Source: Streptomyces sp. S.PNR 29
Lineage (GTDB): Bacteria; Actinomycetota; Actinomycetes; Streptomycetales; Streptomycetaceae
DNA: 64,000 nucleotides
NCBI RefSeq assembly: GCF_030386795.1
Contig: NZ_JANUQM010000002.1
Location: 124,001 to 188,000, forward strand
Reading direction: 5' to 3'
Every line of letters begins with the position of its first letter. Position 1 is the stretch's first letter. The notes under the pieces were generated by a model. That model saw nothing but the letters and a program-made list of their open reading frames with translations, had not been told where the DNA came from and did no database searches. Shown in pieces: positions 17,179 to 24,214 of this stretch. Position numbers and translations under genes: made by a program.

Positions 17179-17293
17179 ATGCGTTGGTCGAGGCGCGGGC
17201 TGGTCCTGGTCGATGCGCTCGCCGACCCCTGGGAGGTGCTGGAGCGGGACGCGGGGCCCGGCAAGACCGTCCGTGCCGAGGTGGACCTGCCTA
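17179..17293 (+). pseudogene. C-terminal remnant of an RsbW/anti-sigma-type ATP-binding protein
   Basis: In one forward frame this segment reads RRGLVLVDALADPWEVLERD followed by GPGKTVRAEVDLP. That is the usual C-terminal G2/G3-box region of Streptomyces HATPase-type regulators (G-R-G-L-x-L-V-x-x-L-A-D-x-W then G-K-T-V-W). The N-terminal kinase-like part (N and G1 boxes) is absent upstream and the usual W after the last V is R. It therefore appears to be a relic of a lost gene. The 16977-17290 stretch otherwise holds no gene. Confidence 0.5.
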
Positions 17294-18883
17294 GCCCGGC
17301 CGACACAGCAACGGCCGCTCCAGCTCCGAGCAGGGCCGGTCGCCGTGGGAGCGGATGATGTCCTTGCCGACCTCGTTGGCCAGGTAGCGCAGGAAGCTTG
17401 CGGCTGGGGAGTCAGCGGGGGGTTCGCCGTAGGTGTAGGCGTACTCGGTCTGCCAGTACGGGTACGCGCCGTCGTCCACGCCCTCCAGGTCGGCCTTGAA
17501 GCCGTCGATGCGGACCGGCTGGACGCCGGAGTGGGCCGTGGCCGCGCCGATCTCGCTGTGGCCGAGGGCGCCGGGGGTGGTGGCCACGGTGTCCAGGAGG
17601 GTCTGGGTGTCGCCGACCTCGCAGCGGCCCGGGCGGTCGTCGTCGAGGGACGCGCAGTCGCCGGCCGTGACGGCCGGAAGGGGTTTGTTGCCGAGGACCT
17701 GGCGTTCGAGGGTGGCGCGGGTGCCGGAGCCGGGGTAGCGGCTGACGAGGTGGATGGGGACGTCCTTGCCGTTGAGCCGGCTCCAGTTGGTGATCTTGCC
17801 GGCGTAGATGTCCCTGATCTGCCGACGGGTCAGATTCTTCACCCCCGTGTCCGGGTTGACGACCAGCGCGAAGAGGGAGAGGGCGACGGGGCGCGGCACC
17901 AGCTGGGGGCGTTCGGCGCTCTGGCCGTCGCTGAACGCCAGCCGGTCGCCCATGCCCTGGCCGCCCTTCAGCTTGGCGTTTTCACCCGCCTTCGCCAGGG
18001 TGTCGAGCCCCGCGACGCTGCCCTTGAACGTGTCGTCGGTGATGGGGATGCGGGCGCCCGGGCTGCATTTTTTCTCGTACTGGCGCGCGGCCTCCCGCAG
18101 TACTGGTGCGAACGCCGTCGACCCGGACAGGGTGAGGGTGCCCTCGGCGCAGTCCAGCGGTGCGGCGACGACCTCGTCGCGGGTGAAGGTGAACAGCGAC
18201 TGGCCGACCAGAACCAGCACCAGGGCGGCGAGCAGCCATCTGACCCGTCTCGACGCGAACGGGTAGTACTCGGTCTTCCGGATCGCCCCGCCGCGTACTC
18301 CGCCGACTATGCCGGCGGTGACCTCGGGGTCGGGAAAGGTGTCGGCCGTGAAGCCCGCCTCGCGTTCCAGGACCGCCAGCACCTTGTAGTAGTCGCGGCG
18401 GTTGAGCCTCACCTTGGGCAGCTCGATCCGGCCGTCGGTGACGCCGAGGCCCGGGATGTTCGGAGGGGAGTTCCCGTCCGTGTCGTCCTCGTTGCCGGGC
18501 GGAACGAAGAAGGGGCGCAGTTCGTTGCGGCTGAGTTCGGTCACGACCATGCCGACGACGCGGCGGCCCCGGAACCTGACGTGGATGCCCACCGGGCCCT
18601 GGGCGGGAGCCAGGTAGTCGTCCTCCACGATCGGGGCCCAGCCGCTGTTCTCGAACCGCAGCAGCACGAACGACGGTTCGTGCAGCGGCGCTCCGCCGGT
18701 CTGCTGCATCTGCTGGAGCACTCCGGCGTACGGGTTGGCGGCCGCCTCCCCGGCGGTCGTGTCCATCTGGACCCGGTAGCCGAGCCGTTTGCGGCCGGCG
18801 AGGACGAACTCCCACAGGGCCGCGGCGACGGGGACGGTCAGACCGAGGACGGCGAAGGTGATCTCCCAGGGGAAGCCGTTCAC
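17291..18883 (-). CDS. Membrane-anchored PstS-like substrate-binding protein
   Basis: About 530 residues from GTG 18883, which has GGAG at 6 nt; a TTG at 18889 sits too close to it. There is an N-terminal helix (ITFAVLGLTVPVAAALWEFV), a soluble region of about 170 residues not seen in ordinary PstS (LLRFENSGWAPIVEDDYLAP), then a second helix (RWLLAALVLVLVGQSLF). The C-terminal half is a periplasmic-binding fold with phosphate-type anion contacts: GSTAFAPVL, YAGKITNWSRLNG and YPGSGTRATLE. No lipobox or ABC permease gene accompanies it, so it is more likely a sensor or scaffold than a transporter part. Confidence 0.75.
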   Translation of the reverse strand: MNGFPWEITFAVLGLTVPVAAALWEFVLAGRKRLGYRVQMDTTAGEAAANPYAGVLQQMQQTGGAPLHEPSFVLLRFENSGWAPIVEDDYLAPAQGPVGIHVRFRGRRVVGMVVTELSRNELRPFFVPPGNEDDTDGNSPPNIPGLGVTDGRIELPKVRLNRRDYYKVLAVLEREAGFTADTFPDPEVTAGIVGGVRGGAIRKTEYYPFASRRVRWLLAALVLVLVGQSLFTFTRDEVVAAPLDCAEGTLTLSGSTAFAPVLREAARQYEKKCSPGARIPITDDTFKGSVAGLDTLAKAGENAKLKGGQGMGDRLAFSDGQSAERPQLVPRPVALSLFALVVNPDTGVKNLTRRQIRDIYAGKITNWSRLNGKDVPIHLVSRYPGSGTRATLERQVLGNKPLPAVTAGDCASLDDDRPGRCEVGDTQTLLDTVATTPGALGHSEIGAATAHSGVQPVRIDGFKADLEGVDDGAYPYWQTEYAYTYGEPPADSPAASFLRYLANEVGKDIIRSHGDRPCSELERPLLCRPG

Positions 18884-19047
18884 GGTCAACTCCGAGCGGG
18901 GCCAAGGTGGATGGGGAGGTCATGGTGACCAGCCGGGGTGTGGGTTGGCGAGATGGAAGGTCGTCTTCCTGAGTGAATTCACCAGCGTGTCACCTTCGAG
19001 CGCCCGTGGTTATCCAGCCGTTGGGCGAGCGGGGTGTGTGAGAAGCA

Positions 19048-19076
19048 TTGACGCGCAAGGGGTTCGATTCTACGGT
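19048..19076 (+). promoter_or_regulatory. Promoter of the secreted GH43 pair
   Basis: -35 TTGACG (19048-19053) and -10 TACGGT (19071-19076) with a 17-bp spacer. Both hexamers and the spacing are identical to the importer promoter at 3951-3979. The spacer carries GTTCGATTC, a partial match to the shared operator. Confidence 0.65.
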
Positions 19077-19096
19077 CCGTCCGACGACGCGACCGT

Positions 19097-19112
19097 TGTT
19101 CGACATGTCGAA
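19097..19112 (+). promoter_or_regulatory. Shared regulon operator, copy 3 (palindromic)
   Basis: TGTTCGACATGTCGAA contains the perfect 14-bp palindrome TTCGACATGTCGAA (19099-19112). Over 15 bases it matches TGTTCGATATTTCGG at 12 positions. The palindrome starts 23 nt past the -10 box, nearly the same position as at the other two promoters. Confidence 0.6.
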
Positions 19113-19150
19113 TAGATGTCGTTCCCCCCACCGCGAAGGAGCGTCACTGT

Positions 19151-20119
19151 ATGAGCCGCCTCAGAACCGCACTGCTGGCCGTCCCGGCCGCCGCCGTGCT
19201 CGCCCTGATTCCGTCCACGGCGTCGGCGTACCCCAATCCGGGCCGGGTCACCGGCTCCGTCGTCGTGCACGACCCGACGATGATCCGCACCTCGTCCGGC
19301 CAGTACCTGCTGTACGCCACCGGCGGCGGTATCAGCAACAAGAGGTCGTCCGACCGCACCGCCTTCAGCGCCGGTGCCGACGCCTTCTCCGCACGGCCCA
19401 GTTGGTGGTCGCAGTACTCCTCCGTCCCGGAGGCCTGGGCGCCGGACATCTCGTACCAGGGCGGCAAGTACCTGCTGTACTACTCCGTCTCGAAGTTCGG
19501 CTCGAACACCTCGGCCATCGGACTGGCGACCTCCACCACCGGGCAGCCGGGCAGCTGGACCGACCAGGGCATCGTCTACACGTCGAACTCGTCCAGCGAC
19601 TACAACGCCATCGATCCGAACCTGTTCGTCGACAGCGACGGCAAGTGGTGGCTGTCGTTCGGCAGTTGGTGGACCGGGATCAAGATGATCCAGATCAATC
19701 CGTCCACCGGGAAGCAGTTGTCCTCCAACACCACCCGGTACTCGCTCGCCTCCCGGCCCACCGGGACCAAGGCCGTCGAGGCGCCCTTCATCGTCAAGCG
19801 CAACGGGTACTACTACCTCTTCGCCTCCTACGACACCTGCTGCAACGGGACCAGCTCGACGTACAAGGTCAAGGTGGGCCGGGCAACGAGCGTCACCGGG
19901 CCGTACTACGACAAGAACGGCGTCTCGATGATGAACAACGGGGGGACCCCGGTGCTTGAGTCGCACGGCAGCATCATCGGGCCCGGCGGACAGTCGATCA
20001 TGAAGGACTCCGACGGGGACCTGATCGTCTACCACTACTACGACGGCAACGACAACGGCACGCCCAAGCTCGGCATCAACCTCCTGAACTGGAGCAGCGG
20101 ATGGCCCGTCGCATACTGA
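19151..20119 (+). CDS. Secreted GH43 endo-alpha-1,5-L-arabinanase
   Basis: 322 residues with a Sec signal (LLAVPAAAVLALIPSTASA). The GH43 catalytic set is visible: VVHDPTM (base), AIDPNLF (second Asp) and AVEAPFIV (acid Glu), with the aromatic cleft motifs SWWSQY and SFGSWWTGI. A Cys pair occurs in DTCCNG. It is a close paralogue of 7213-8178. AAGGAG lies 9 nt before ATG. Its last 19 nt overlap the next GH43 gene, so the two are coupled. It is expected to cut arabinan backbones outside the cell. Confidence 0.9.
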   Translation: MSRLRTALLAVPAAAVLALIPSTASAYPNPGRVTGSVVVHDPTMIRTSSGQYLLYATGGGISNKRSSDRTAFSAGADAFSARPSWWSQYSSVPEAWAPDISYQGGKYLLYYSVSKFGSNTSAIGLATSTTGQPGSWTDQGIVYTSNSSSDYNAIDPNLFVDSDGKWWLSFGSWWTGIKMIQINPSTGKQLSSNTTRYSLASRPTGTKAVEAPFIVKRNGYYYLFASYDTCCNGTSSTYKVKVGRATSVTGPYYDKNGVSMMNNGGTPVLESHGSIIGPGGQSIMKDSDGDLIVYHYYDGNDNGTPKLGINLLNWSSGWPVAY

Positions 20120-21531
20120 CCCTGCTGGCAGCGCTGCTGCTCGCCCTCTCGCTGGGTCAGCCGTCCGCGACCGCGGCCTCGTTCGCGAACCCGGTCAAGG
20201 CGGTCAAGGGTGCCGACCCGTGGATCTCGTACCACAACGGCAACTACTACCTGGTGACGACGAGCTGGACCGACGTCATCACCATCCGCAAGTCGGCGAC
20301 CCTGGCCGGGCTCGCCACCGCGCCCGGCGTGCAGGTGTGGAAGGGCGACGCCGCCTCGCGGTGCTGCAACATCTGGGCGCCCGAGCTGCACTTCCTCAAT
20401 GGCCGCTGGTACCTGTACTACGTTGCCGGGCAGAACGTGTCCGACTACAACCCGACGCAGCGCACGCATGTGCTGGAGAGCGCCGGGTCCGACCCCATGG
20501 GGCCGTACACCTACAAGAACCAGCTCAACTCCTCCTGGATGCTGGACCCGACGGTGGCGACCATCAACGGGCAGCTGTATCTGTTCGGGAGCGCCGGCGG
20601 GGGCACGCAGAACCTCGTCGCCGCCCGGATGTCCAACCCGTACACCCTCGCCACCTCCTTCTCGACCATCTCCACGCCGACCTACGACTGGGAGCGCAAC
20701 GGCACGGTCAACGAGGGGCCGGAGATTCTCCAGCGGGGCGGGAAGACCTTCCTCGTCTACTCGGCCAGCGGATGCTGGACCCCCGACTACAAGTTGGGGC
20801 AGCTCACCCTCACCGGCTCCGATCCGCTGGCGGCGTCCTCCTGGACGAAGAAGTCCACGCCGGTGTTCCAGCGCAGCGATGCGAACGGTGTCTACGGGCC
20901 CGGGCACAACGGCTTCTTCACCTCGCCCGACGGCACCGAGAGCTGGATCGTGTACCACGCCAACGACTCCGCCTCCGACGGCTGCGACAACGGGCGTACC
21001 ACGCGGGCGCAGAAGTTCACCTGGAACGCCGACGGCACACCGAACTTCGGTACGCCCGTGAGGCTCGGTGCGAGCATGCCCGGGCCGTCGGGTGAGCCGT
21101 CGTCCGTGTCGACGACGTACACGATCACCAACCGGAACAGCGGCAAGTGCCTCGACGTCGCCGGGAGTTCCACCGCCGACGGCGCCAACGTGCAGCAGTA
21201 CGGCTGCAACGGCGGCAGCAACCAGCGGTGGCGCGTCGAGGACCTCGGGGACGACACCAGCCGGCTGGTGAACGTCGCCACCGGCAAGGTCCTCGACACC
21301 GCCGACTGCTCCTCGGCCGACGGGGCCGACCTGCGGCAGTGGTCCTGGCTGAACAACACCTGCCAGCGGTTCCGGTTCCTGGCCACCGACAGCGGCTACG
21401 TACGGATCGTCAACCAGGCCACCGGCAAGGTCGCCGACGTCGCGAACTGTTCGACGGCCGACTCCGCCGACGTACGGCAGTGGAGCTGGCTGAACAACGC
21501 CTGCCAGCAGTGGCGGCTCGATCCGGTCTAG
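20101..21531 (+). CDS. Secreted GH43 arabinofuranosidase-like enzyme with ricin-type lectin domain
   Basis: 476 residues with a signal peptide ending near ATAAS. The GH43 domain spans about 30-330, with KGADPWIS (base Asp), SWMLDPTV and VNEGPEIL (acid Glu). The C-terminal 345-476 is a beta-trefoil (CBM13/ricin B) with three Q-x-W-like units: NQRWRVED, CQRFRFLA and CQQWRLDP. It probably releases terminal arabinose from polymers held by the lectin domain. The TAG stop (21529-21531) is part of the CTAG into which the adjacent MITE inserted, leaving the protein intact. Confidence 0.88.
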   Translation: MARRILTLLAALLLALSLGQPSATAASFANPVKAVKGADPWISYHNGNYYLVTTSWTDVITIRKSATLAGLATAPGVQVWKGDAASRCCNIWAPELHFLNGRWYLYYVAGQNVSDYNPTQRTHVLESAGSDPMGPYTYKNQLNSSWMLDPTVATINGQLYLFGSAGGGTQNLVAARMSNPYTLATSFSTISTPTYDWERNGTVNEGPEILQRGGKTFLVYSASGCWTPDYKLGQLTLTGSDPLAASSWTKKSTPVFQRSDANGVYGPGHNGFFTSPDGTESWIVYHANDSASDGCDNGRTTRAQKFTWNADGTPNFGTPVRLGASMPGPSGEPSSVSTTYTITNRNSGKCLDVAGSSTADGANVQQYGCNGGSNQRWRVEDLGDDTSRLVNVATGKVLDTADCSSADGADLRQWSWLNNTCQRFRFLATDSGYVRIVNQATGKVADVANCSTADSADVRQWSWLNNACQQWRLDPV

Positions 21532-21730
21532 GGCCTGTTGCGAAAGTGCCGCCTGCCGCGCGACGCCCGGCACGCACTCTCGCCGCACCGCCCGAAAGCC
21601 CGAGTACGCCCGATACGAGGGCTTCCGGGCGGCACTCCCCCAAGCTCTTCGAGCAGGGGGTACCCCCAGAGCACGCGCCGGCCGACGCGCGGCCGCCCTT
21701 CGGGCTACGACGCCACTTTCGCAACAGACC
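21532..21730. mobile_element. 199-bp MITE, copy 1
   Basis: Imperfect 20-bp terminal inverted repeats, GGCCTGTTGCGAAAGTGCCG at the left and GGTCTGTTGCGAAAGTGGCG read inward from the right. The element is flanked by a 4-bp CTAG duplication (21528-21531 and 21731-21734). It has no coding capacity. It is 197/199 identical to the copy at 23996-24194 in the same orientation. The target and duplication suit an IS5-type transposase acting in trans. The right CTAG lies in the palindrome AGACCCTAGGGTCT. Confidence 0.88.
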
Positions 21731-21759
21731 CTAGGGTCTGTCCCGAGCCGAGTCCGAGT

Positions 21760-22833
21760 TCAACGGGCCGTTCCCGCCGACCGGCTGGAACGGCCCGTTC
21801 CTTGAGCGGCCGCGTGACCGGTGTCCGTGCCCGCAGTCGAGGTGCGATCCGGCGAGCACGAGAGACCGAGCAACGCCGCGCCGACCGGTGTGAGGGTGTG
21901 CAGGACGGTGTTCGCATGCCGGTGGCTGGCGATGAGCCCCGCGTCACGCAACACCGTCGTGTGACGGCTGGCGTTGCCCGGAGAGACGCCGACGGCCCGG
22001 GCGACCTCGTTGTTGGTGGCGCCGTGTGCCACCGCGCGCAGCACCGCGGCGCGGGTGTGCCCCAGCAGGGCGGGCAGGGGCGCGTCCGCCCGGCGGGGCA
22101 GCGGCTCGGGACCGGACGGCAGCAACGGATACAGCAGGACCGGCGGCAGGTCCGGGTCGGCGAAGGAGACCGGCTGCTGCCAGCAGAAATAGGAGGGAAT
22201 CAGAAGCAGGCCACGGCCGTTGAGGCGAAGATCGCGATCGACTCCGCCCACGTACTCGACCTCCAGGACGGGCGGTCTCCAGCGCATGCCCCGCCCCAGG
22301 CCGCAGAGCAGCCCTTCGGTACCGCCGCGCAGCAGATCGCGTCCGCGCAGGGCGCGCTCGGCATCGATGCGGGCCTGCATGGTGTCGCCGTGCGGAATGA
22401 TGACGGTGTTGTGATACTTGCGCAGCACCGCCACCAGGTCCGCGCGCACGTCCTTGTCGGCGAAGCGGAACAGGTCCGTCGGCACCTGTCTGACCTTCGC
22501 GAGCTTGCCGATCTCCCGCCGGACGCGGGCGGGTGGGGTGTCCAGTATCGCGGCGAGTCCGCTCTCCAGGCCCTGGCTCGCCTCAGCCGGTGTGAGGAAG
22601 TCGGGGAAATAGGTCGCGCGGGGGAACAACGGGATCAGCACGCTGTGCACCGCGGCGGTCAGCTGCTGTTCGGCGATGGCGGAGCGGGCCTTGCGGTACC
22701 AGCCGGAGTAGGCCCAGCGCCCCGTCGAAGTCTGCAGGCGGTGCAGACTGCTGGCGATTTCCCACAGGGGGTCGGGGCTTGCGGCAACGCGGGTCCGTAA
22801 GAGGTCCTCCGAAGTGAAATGGATGCGCAGCAC
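21760..22833 (-). CDS. ArsR-like winged-helix transcriptional regulator
   Basis: About 357 residues from GTG 22833, giving VLRIHFTSEDLLRTRVAASP, the usual opening of a Streptomyces regulator family (DUF5937-like N-terminal region with C-terminal HTH); GTG 22839 is an alternative. The C-terminal winged helix is clear: LGHTRAAVLRAVAHGATNNE, then VGVSPGNASRHTTVLRDAGL. The long N-terminal domain likely binds a ligand of unknown type. It is divergent from the small secreted proteins at 23016 and 23486 and lies between the two MITE copies. Confidence 0.8.
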   Translation of the reverse strand: MLRIHFTSEDLLRTRVAASPDPLWEIASSLHRLQTSTGRWAYSGWYRKARSAIAEQQLTAAVHSVLIPLFPRATYFPDFLTPAEASQGLESGLAAILDTPPARVRREIGKLAKVRQVPTDLFRFADKDVRADLVAVLRKYHNTVIIPHGDTMQARIDAERALRGRDLLRGGTEGLLCGLGRGMRWRPPVLEVEYVGGVDRDLRLNGRGLLLIPSYFCWQQPVSFADPDLPPVLLYPLLPSGPEPLPRRADAPLPALLGHTRAAVLRAVAHGATNNEVARAVGVSPGNASRHTTVLRDAGLIASHRHANTVLHTLTPVGAALLGLSCSPDRTSTAGTDTGHAAAQGTGRSSRSAGTAR

Positions 22834-23015
22834 GGTCACCCCCCAGGCGTTCGCTGCAAGGTGAGGCCGAGGATGCCGCGCCGCTCTCGACGGGACAACG
22901 CTGAAACGGGTCAACCACCGCTTTTGCGTCCAGACGCAAAGGCGTGGCCGGGTGGGCCGGGGCTCGTCACAGTGAAGGAGCGATCACATTCCCTACCCGG
23001 AAGGAAGCAACGGTC

Positions 23016-23441
23016 ATGCGAATGAAGAGCCGGAAGGCCGCCGTGGTCGCCAGCGCGCTGGCCATGACCCTGAGCGGTCTCGTGGCGGGCGGCACCACCG
23101 CGGGTGCGGCCACGCAGAGCGATGTGGGCATCCAGGCCTGCTACGACACCGCGCGGTCCTACTACAAGCCCGAAGGGTCCTACTACTACCCGTCCGGCTA
23201 TCCGGGCGGTACGTGGCTCACGGCCACCAGCAACTGCAACGACATCAACATCAGGACCAACAGCAACCGCTGGGTCAGGGTGTGCTTCGATCCGACGTCG
23301 GGGAGCCCGTACTGCCAGGACGAATACACGTACGCCGAGTCCGGGCAGTGGGCAGTGATCGCGACGGCAGTCCTGAACGGCACCAAGTTCAAGTTCCAAT
23401 TCTGGTCGGGCCCGGTGGCCACCGGCAGCTGGGCCGCCTGA
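23016..23441 (+). CDS. Small secreted protein, unknown function
   Basis: 141 residues from ATG 23016, preceded by GGAAGGAAG. A clear signal peptide (AAVVASALAMTLSGLVAGGTTAGA) leads to a mature part of about 105 residues. That part is rich in Tyr, Ser and Asn with four cysteines (IQACYD, TSNCND, VRVCFD, PYCQDE), probably two disulfides. I recognise no domain. It is followed 44 nt later by another small secreted protein with the same Shine-Dalgarno arrangement, so the two are probably coexpressed. Confidence 0.75.
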   Translation: MRMKSRKAAVVASALAMTLSGLVAGGTTAGAATQSDVGIQACYDTARSYYKPEGSYYYPSGYPGGTWLTATSNCNDINIRTNSNRWVRVCFDPTSGSPYCQDEYTYAESGQWAVIATAVLNGTKFKFQFWSGPVATGSWAA

Positions 23442-23485
23442 TCGGCACGCAGCAGTCCCCACTCGTTCCCGGCGGGAAGGAAGCC

Positions 23486-23995
23486 GTGAAACTCCGCTCC
23501 GTCCTCACCGCGCAGGCCCTCGTGCTCGGCGCACTGTGCGCGCCCGGCTTCGGTGTCCTGACCGGCGCGACCGACGCGTTCGCCGTGACCAAGATCAGCC
23601 ACGTCACGGCCACCTCGATGTTCCGGGAGGCCGGCATCACCTGGTCGTCCTCGGGCAACTGCTCCGACCGCTCCAACCCCACGTGCACCTCGTTCGAGCA
23701 GCTCAACCTGGAGACCGCTCAGGGGGCCCAGACCCTCAAGCGGGCCAGTGGCTGCCCGTTGAACATCACCGGCGGCACCGAGACCGGCCACGCCAGTGGC
23801 ACGTACTCCCACTGGAACGGCTACAAGCTCGACTACAGCAAGTACACATGTATCGGTGACTACATCAAGAGCACCTTCACCTACATCGGACCGCGCGGCG
23901 ATGGGGCTCTGCAGTGGAGGTCCGGGGCCGGCAACGTCTACGCCGACGAGGGCAACCACTGGGATGTGACCTACTACAACTGCGGTGGTTGCTAG
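23486..23995 (+). CDS. Small secreted protein, possible M15-like peptidase
   Basis: 169 residues from GTG 23486, preceded by GGAAGG. Signal peptide LTAQALVLGALCAPGFG. The mature region contains TGHASGTYSHWNGYKLDYS, in which His-x(7)-His-x(5)-Asp spacing resembles zinc-binding D-Ala-D-Ala carboxypeptidases (M15), plus CIGDYI and a later NHWDVTYYNC. Several cysteines suggest an extracellular fold. The peptidase assignment is tentative. The stop TAG lies within the CTAG target of MITE copy 2. Confidence 0.6.
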   Translation: MKLRSVLTAQALVLGALCAPGFGVLTGATDAFAVTKISHVTATSMFREAGITWSSSGNCSDRSNPTCTSFEQLNLETAQGAQTLKRASGCPLNITGGTETGHASGTYSHWNGYKLDYSKYTCIGDYIKSTFTYIGPRGDGALQWRSGAGNVYADEGNHWDVTYYNCGGC

Positions 23996-24194
23996 GGCCT
24001 GTTGCGAAAGTGCCGCCTGCCGCGCGACGCCCGGCACGCACTCTCGCCGCACCGCCCGAAAGCCCGAGTACGCCCAGTACGAGGGCTTCCGGGCGGCACT
24101 CCCCCAAGCTCTTCGAGCAGGGGGTACCCCCAGAGCACGCGCCGGCCGACGCGCGGCCGCCCTTCGGGCTACGACGCCACTTTCGCAACAGACC
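23996..24194. mobile_element. 199-bp MITE, copy 2
   Basis: Same length, orientation and terminal repeats as copy 1, with two base differences near the centre (CCCAGTACG versus CCCGATACG). Flanked by CTAG at 23992-23995 and 24195-24198. The left CTAG carries the stop codon of the 23486-23995 gene. The near-identity of the copies indicates recent movement or gene conversion. Confidence 0.88.
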
Positions 24195-24214
24195 CTAGCC
24201 CGGTCCGGGAGGCC

